From Proteiniphilum sp. UBA5384 (GTDB lineage Bacteria; Bacteroidota; Bacteroidia; Bacteroidales; Dysgonomonadaceae), in the NCBI RefSeq assembly GCF_002410825.1, contig NZ_DHOS01000001.1, positions 48,413-112,412 on the forward strand: a DNA stretch of 64,000 nt, written 5' to 3'. A model generated the notes under the pieces. The model made no database searches, was not told the origin of the DNA, and saw nothing but the letters and a program-made list of their open reading frames with translations. Below, in pieces: positions 59,988 to 64,000 of the stretch. The translations under genes and the position numbers were made by a program. The stretch's first letter is position 1. Each line of letters begins with the position of its first letter.

Positions 59988-61982
59988 ATGGATAGAAATA
60001 CAGTCATAGGATTACTTCTTATCACAGCTATCATTATAGCTTTTACAATTTATAACAGACCCAATCCTGAACAGATAGAGGCCCAACGGCGCATGCGTGA
60101 TTCTATCGCTATGATGGAAGCCGAACGGGCACAACTTGCCGCACAGCAAAATGCGAGGGATGCCCAGTCTGATACGATGCTTCCCTCCACAGTGGATCCC
60201 ATCGCGGATTTCTTTAGTGCCGGTACTCCCTCAGGAATGGATACGACCTCCCTTTCAGCAGTAGATTCAACTGTGCTGGACACACTCCCGGAGAACACAC
60301 TTCAATCGGCAAAGGAAGAAACCGTCGTTCTTGAAAACGAAAAAATACGACTTCTCCTCAATACCCATGGGGGGGTGATACAATCGGTACAGATCAAAGA
60401 ATACCTCCATCATTCGGGGAAAGATCTCCTGCTGTTTGATGGACGGGATGAAGCCCGTTTTAATCTCAACCTGTTCAACCGCAATAGTGTCCATCTTTCT
60501 ACTGAAGATCTTATTTTTACACCCATTACCAGTACTGATGGTCGTTCTGTTACTATGCGTCTGGAACAGGGACCCGGACAATACATCGACTTTGTGTATA
60601 CTTTGCCTGCCGATGAATATATGATGGATTTTGAGGTGCGTCTGGCAGGGATGAAGAACGGCCTGCACCCTGAGAGTCTTACTAATTTCCGTATGAATTG
60701 GGAACAGAAAATCCGTCAGCAGGAGAAAGGCCGCATGTTTGAAAACCGTTTCACACGGATTCATTATAAGTACGATAAGCAGGATGTGCAGAAGATGAGT
60801 GAGACGAAAAATGATCATAAAGAGCTTTCGGAACCACTCAAATGGTTCTCTTTCAAGGATCAGTATTTCACTTTCATCGTTATCGGTAAACAGCCTTTCA
60901 ACAACACCATTCTTAATTCGGAGGTACTCAGTAGCCCTGATTATACCAAATACTATAAAGCCGAGGGATGGGTGCCCGTAGTGATTAGTCCCGACAGCGA
61001 CCTGATCACCGCCGGTTTCAATTATTATTTCGGGCCCGTACATTATAATACGCTGAAAGCTTATGATAAAGATATTTCCAAAAGTGCCGATAAACTGGAA
61101 CTTGAAGAGAATGTCTATCTCGGCTATCGTTGGCTTAGCTGGGTAAATAAATGGTTTGTAATTCCTGTATTCAATTTCTTCCTCTCCCTCAACTGGGGGA
61201 TGGGACTTATTATCCTTATCCTCACTCTTATGGTGAAGATAATCACCTTGCCCCTTACCTACAAATCATTTATGTCGTCGGCAAAAATGAGAGTGCTTCG
61301 TCCCCAGATTCAGGAGTTTGAGAAAAAATATCCGGGTACCGATCAGGAGATGATGATGAAACGTCAGCAAGCTACTATGGAGCTCTATAATAAGGTGGGA
61401 ATCAATCCGATGAGCGGTTGCCTTCCCATGCTGATACAAATGCCTGTACTGTTGGCTCTTTTCTTTTTCTTTCCCGCAGCTATTGAACTGCGGCAGCAGG
61501 GTTTCCTTTGGGCCGATGACCTCTCCACCTATGACTCCCTTATATCATGGAGCGGCAATATACCCCTTATTACCCGTTTCCTGGGTAATCATATCAGTAT
61601 ATTCTGCCTATTGATGACGGCGGTCAACGTAATTTATACGAAATACAATATGGCGATGACCGATACCGGTTCAACACAGGCCATGCCGGGCATGAAGTAC
61701 ATGCCCATCTTTATGTCGGTTTTTATGTTCTTCTTCCTCAATAATTATCCGGCGGGGTTGAATTATTACTATTTCCTCTCTACTCTTATTACGATTGGTC
61801 TTACTTTCCTTATGAAGCAGTTGATCGATGAAGATAAGGTATTGGCGCAGTTAGAGGCCAACAAGAAAAAGCCCAAAAAGAAATCGGGTTTTATGGCTCG
61901 TCTTGAAGAGGCACAAAAGATGCAGGAGAAAATGGCGCGTGAAAAAGCCAAAGAAAATGCTAAACGAAATTACCGGCATTAA
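59988..61982 (+). CDS. yidC: Membrane protein insertase YidC
   Basis: 664 residues. N-terminal membrane helix (about 5-20), large periplasmic beta-domain (about 100-370), then the conserved five-helix insertase core (about 385-620: LSLNWGMGLIILILTLMV, GCLPMLIQMPVLLALFFF, FMFFFLNNYPAGLNYYY) and a Lys-rich tail (KKKPKKKSG). The core lies at the usual position for Gram-negative YidC. It inserts membrane proteins with or without SecYEG. It is probably co-transcribed with pyrG. Confidence 0.96.
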   Translation: MDRNTVIGLLLITAIIIAFTIYNRPNPEQIEAQRRMRDSIAMMEAERAQLAAQQNARDAQSDTMLPSTVDPIADFFSAGTPSGMDTTSLSAVDSTVLDTLPENTLQSAKEETVVLENEKIRLLLNTHGGVIQSVQIKEYLHHSGKDLLLFDGRDEARFNLNLFNRNSVHLSTEDLIFTPITSTDGRSVTMRLEQGPGQYIDFVYTLPADEYMMDFEVRLAGMKNGLHPESLTNFRMNWEQKIRQQEKGRMFENRFTRIHYKYDKQDVQKMSETKNDHKELSEPLKWFSFKDQYFTFIVIGKQPFNNTILNSEVLSSPDYTKYYKAEGWVPVVISPDSDLITAGFNYYFGPVHYNTLKAYDKDISKSADKLELEENVYLGYRWLSWVNKWFVIPVFNFFLSLNWGMGLIILILTLMVKIITLPLTYKSFMSSAKMRVLRPQIQEFEKKYPGTDQEMMMKRQQATMELYNKVGINPMSGCLPMLIQMPVLLALFFFFPAAIELRQQGFLWADDLSTYDSLISWSGNIPLITRFLGNHISIFCLLMTAVNVIYTKYNMAMTDTGSTQAMPGMKYMPIFMSVFMFFFLNNYPAGLNYYYFLSTLITIGLTFLMKQLIDEDKVLAQLEANKKKPKKKSGFMARLEEAQKMQEKMAREKAKENAKRNYRH

Positions 61983-62025
61983 AACCGGGTTATATATGGA
62001 TAGATAAAATATCTGTATAGGGTAG

Positions 62026-62077
62026 ACGGTACACATATCAATTTTATAGAATAATAGAATGATGTGTGTACCGTTTT
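62026..62077 (+). terminator. Terminator of the pyrG-yidC unit
   Basis: ACGGTACACAT pairs with ATGTGTGTACCGT (2-base bulge), large AT-rich loop, then TTTTT at 62073-62077. Confidence 0.75.
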
Positions 62078-62220
62078 TGTATCTACAGGTTTTTTCGTTC
62101 TTGTAGAGAAAAGCCCCACAGACATAAAAAAATGAGTTTTTAACAATCTGTTGAACTTATTTTTCTGAAATTTGTTTCTAGTTTAGAAAGTTGATATTTA
62201 CTTTTTAAAAACATATTCAC

Positions 62221-62559
62221 ATGAGTCAGGAAGATAAAGTACTTGAGTATGATGAAGACGACTCTTTGCGTTTCATCCGTGAAAACCTGCCGGAGGAGAT
62301 GAAGGATGCGTTCTCCGACGATGAGATCAACTATATAGTAGATCTTATTTATGATTTTTACGAAGAGAAGGGATATCTCGACGAGAATGAGGATGAAGAC
62401 TCAGAGATAGAGATCGATGAGGATGAACTTCTCAGTTATATCCATGGAAATGCTCGTAAAAATCGGGATATCATAGGGAGGGATTATACTGACGAGCAGA
62501 TAGAAGCTATTGTGGCGGGGGAATTGGCCTATTATGAGACCCTGAATCTGTTCGATTAA
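62221..62559 (+). CDS. Conserved acidic small protein
   Basis: 112 residues, no signal peptide or membrane segment, more than a third Asp/Glu and strongly acidic in the middle (residues 55-75, DEDSEIEIDEDELLSYI). Two halves share a helical pattern: DDEINYIVDLIYDFYEE and DEQIEAIVAGELAYYE, which may be a duplicated helix-hairpin unit. I recognise it only as a Bacteroidales conserved hypothetical. It follows yidC after a terminator and precedes the OmpA lipoprotein by 47 bases. Cytoplasmic; function unknown. Confidence 0.8.
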   Translation: MSQEDKVLEYDEDDSLRFIRENLPEEMKDAFSDDEINYIVDLIYDFYEEKGYLDENEDEDSEIEIDEDELLSYIHGNARKNRDIIGRDYTDEQIEAIVAGELAYYETLNLFD

Positions 62560-62606
62560 CGAATTAAATTAATAAATTAAGTTTTAATTAAAAGTACAAA
62601 GAAATT

Positions 62607-63287
62607 ATGAAACAATTTTCAAAGTTATTGGCCATCGGTATTTTAGGTGGTGCATTGGTATTATCGGGTTGTGGAACAAACAATACGGTAAAAGGTGGAG
62701 GTATTGGTGCCGGTGGAGGTGCAGCGCTTGGAGCCGGAATCGGGGCCATTGCCGGAGGAGGTAAAGGTGCCGCTTGGGGTGCCGGTATAGGAGCTGTACT
62801 GGGAGGTACTGCCGGAGCTATTATCGGCAACAAAATGGATAAGCAGGCAGCCGAGCTCGAGCGGATCGAAGGCGCCCAGGTAGAGAAAGTCAACGAAGGG
62901 GAAGCCATCAAAGTTACTTTCGAATCGGGTATCCTTTTCGCTACCAACTCAAGCACGTTAAATACTGCTTCACGTTCATCGCTTGATAAGTTTGCTACTT
63001 CGCTGCAAAACAATCCCGACACCGATGTGAAAATTTATGGGCATACCGACAGTACCGGTAGCGATGCTATCAACAACCCATTGTCACAAAAACGTGCCGA
63101 ATCGGTATATAATTATCTCGTATCCAAAGGGGTTGCCGGAAGCCGTATCATGTCTGAAGGTTTCGGTTCTTCACAACCTGTAGCTGATAACAATACTGTA
63201 GACGGTCGTGCACAGAACCGTCGTGTAGAAGTATATATCCTTCCCAATGCTAAGATGATTCGGGAAGCACAGGAACAAGCCCGATAA
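62607..63287 (+). CDS. OmpA family lipoprotein with glycine-zipper
   Basis: 226 residues; lipobox LVLSGC, lipid Cys at 22. Residues 30-75 are a Gly-rich zipper (GAGIGAIAGGGKGAAWGAGIG). C-terminal OmpA-like domain (about 110-220) with peptidoglycan-binding NPLSQKRAESVYNYL and AQNRRVEVYI. It tethers the outer membrane to peptidoglycan (YiaD-like). A terminator overlaps the next promoter downstream. Confidence 0.92.
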   Translation: MKQFSKLLAIGILGGALVLSGCGTNNTVKGGGIGAGGGAALGAGIGAIAGGGKGAAWGAGIGAVLGGTAGAIIGNKMDKQAAELERIEGAQVEKVNEGEAIKVTFESGILFATNSSTLNTASRSSLDKFATSLQNNPDTDVKIYGHTDSTGSDAINNPLSQKRAESVYNYLVSKGVAGSRIMSEGFGSSQPVADNNTVDGRAQNRRVEVYILPNAKMIREAQEQAR

Positions 63288-63340
63288 GTGTGCTATTGTG
63301 CAGATGAAATAAGTTAGTTTTTTATAATGTAAATTTTTAA

Positions 63341-63374
63341 AATCGCATTACCTTTGTGGGTAGTGCGATTTTTT
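63341..63374 (+). terminator. Terminator overlapping a promoter
   Basis: AATCGCATTA pairs with TAGTGCGATT (one G-U), 10-base loop, then TTTT. The loop contains CCTTTGTGGG, and TACCTTTG of the next promoter spans the stem-loop border. Confidence 0.8.
63349..63356 (+). promoter_or_regulatory. -7 promoter element for the fRMsr gene
   Basis: TACCTTTG, inside the terminator hairpin of the preceding gene, 38 bases before the start codon. Confidence 0.55.
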
Positions 63375-63394
63375 CATCTATAATTCTCACGGCG

Positions 63395-63868
63395 ATGTCT
63401 GAAGACTTATACCTCCCTTACGGGGCATCCAAAGAAGAAACTTATCAAGCGTTGTTACCCCGGTTACAGGTGTTAACGGCAGGAGAGCCCGATCTTATTG
63501 CCAATATGGCGAATATCTCGTCTGCTCTCAAGGAAGCATTTGAATTCTTTTGGATCGGTTTTTACCGTGTAATAGACGACCGGTTGGTACTTGGTCCCTT
63601 CCAGGGGTCTTTGGCCTGTACCCGCATTTCTTATGGGAAGGGGGTTTGTGGTACCGCATGGAAAGAAGGTCGCACATTGATTGTTCCTGACGTCAATCAG
63701 TTTCCCGGCCATATCGCATGCAACAACTTGTCGCGCTCAGAGATTGTATTACCGGTGAAGAAAAACGGTTTAGTGACAGCAGTATTGGATGTGGATAGCG
63801 ATCGTCTTAATCATTTCGATGAAACCGATGCTTTCTATCTGGAAAAAATTTGTGCCCTGGTCCGTTAA
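63395..63868 (+). CDS. msrC: Free methionine-(R)-sulfoxide reductase (GAF domain)
   Basis: 157 residues from ATG at 63395. GAF-domain enzyme that reduces free Met-R-sulfoxide. Substrate and disulfide motifs: GPFQGSLACTRISYGKGVCGTAW, with Cys in LACTRI and GVCG, and HIACNNLSRSEIVLP with the catalytic Cys. All three conserved Cys are present. It protects against oxidative damage and stands alone before the tRNA gene. Confidence 0.9.
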   Translation: MSEDLYLPYGASKEETYQALLPRLQVLTAGEPDLIANMANISSALKEAFEFFWIGFYRVIDDRLVLGPFQGSLACTRISYGKGVCGTAWKEGRTLIVPDVNQFPGHIACNNLSRSEIVLPVKKNGLVTAVLDVDSDRLNHFDETDAFYLEKICALVR

Positions 63869-63885
63869 TTTTTCCCTTCTTATAT

Positions 63886-63916
63886 TTTGTAGAGACAAAA
63901 CAAAAAAGTACCTTTG
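63886..63916 (+). promoter_or_regulatory. Promoter of the tRNA-Gly gene
   Basis: TTTG (63886-63889), 19-base spacer, TACCTTTG (63909-63916), 10 bases before the mature tRNA 5' end. Confidence 0.7.
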
Positions 63917-63926
63917 CACAGCAATT

Positions 63927-63999
63927 GCGGAAGTAGCTCAGTTGGTAGAGCATAACCTTGCCAAGGTTAGGGTCGCGGGTTCGAGTCCCGTCTTCCGCT
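63927..63999 (+). tRNA. tRNA-Gly (anticodon GCC)
   Basis: 73-base cloverleaf: acceptor GCGGAAG / CTTCCGC, D arm GCTCAGTTGGTAGAGC, anticodon stem TAACC / GGTTA with loop TTGCCAA (anticodon GCC), T arm with GTTCGAGTCCC. Discriminator base T; CCA is not encoded before the window ends. Confidence 0.95.
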
Positions 64000-64000
64000 C

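Noticed and set aside
60267..61043. 258-codon minus-strand frame opposite yidC
   Set aside because: Antisense to the YidC periplasmic domain with no independent support.
1..64000. CRISPR array, prophage or complete insertion sequence
   Set aside because: No regularly spaced repeats, integrase, phage structural genes or full transposase frame were found; only the relic at 19096-19258.

Overview
The window reads as chromosomal DNA of a strictly or mainly anaerobic Bacteroidota, order Bacteroidales; a relative of the Dysgonomonadaceae (Proteiniphilum/Petrimonas type) would fit, but that family placement is inference. The evidence is the repeated TTTG-N18-20-TAnnTTTG promoter pattern with few Shine-Dalgarno sites, Bacteroidales-restricted families (DUF4293, DUF4919, DUF5686, DUF3316, DUF4493, PCMD), the purH-mreBCD-mrdA-rodA order, a two-subunit methylmalonyl-CoA mutase for propionate formation, and a FabD/acyl-CoA synthetase/XRE-cupin group. 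Almost everything is coding. No prophage, CRISPR array or rRNA is present; there is one tRNA (Gly-GCC) at the right end.

Layout. 1-2.6 kb: an aromatic amino acid lyase (cut by the left edge) divergent from a ROK sugar kinase. 2.8-10.2 kb: purH followed by the elongasome operon mreB-mreC-mreD-PBP2-rodA. 10.2-13.7 kb: an SDR oxidoreductase, a secreted HExxH protein, and a translationally coupled pair of a YgbA-type NO-response protein and an unusual hemerythrin-like/LuxR regulator. 13.9-18.5 kb: mutA, half of a UbiA/MenA-like prenyltransferase, and mutB. 18.6-19.3 kb: a small graveyard with a decayed DUF4143 ATPase and the tail of an ISAs1-type transposase. 19.4-25.8 kb: a five-gene surface operon (three DUF4493 lipoproteins, an outer-membrane barrel, a PCMD lipoprotein), the best candidate for an undescribed system here. 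26.2-30.6 kb: CorA and a CydDC-like heterodimeric ABC exporter. 30.6-41.2 kb, all on the minus strand: DUF4919, FabD, acyl-CoA synthetase, XRE-cupin regulator, ZIP transporter, S9 peptidase, IspE, DUF5686. 41.4-54.2 kb: Crp-like regulator, GH3 ligase, BamD-omega-DUF4293, M48 lipoprotein, topoisomerase IV A subunit, DUF3316, PatB, SlyD-like FKBP, AroC, DUF1460 amidase. 54.7-64 kb: S41 protease (minus), VanZ, SHOCT-DUF4870, FtsE, PyrG, YidC, an acidic small protein, an OmpA lipoprotein, a free-methionine sulfoxide reductase and the tRNA.

How the genes work together. Much of the window builds and maintains the envelope (Mre elongasome, BamD, YidC, FtsE, OmpA lipoprotein, S41/M48/DUF1460 enzymes, IspE for polyprenyl precursors). 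The metabolic genes fit amino-acid and carbohydrate fermentation to propionate. The DUF4493 operon carries features that resemble the lipoprotein-to-pilin pathway of Bacteroidales type V pili: a lipobox, a first beta-strand, then a conserved Arg 26-30 residues after the lipid Cys in all three paralogs. The YgbA/hemerythrin-LuxR pair looks like a self-contained nitrosative or oxygen stress module. Families were recognised by eye from translated sequence; no database search was run.
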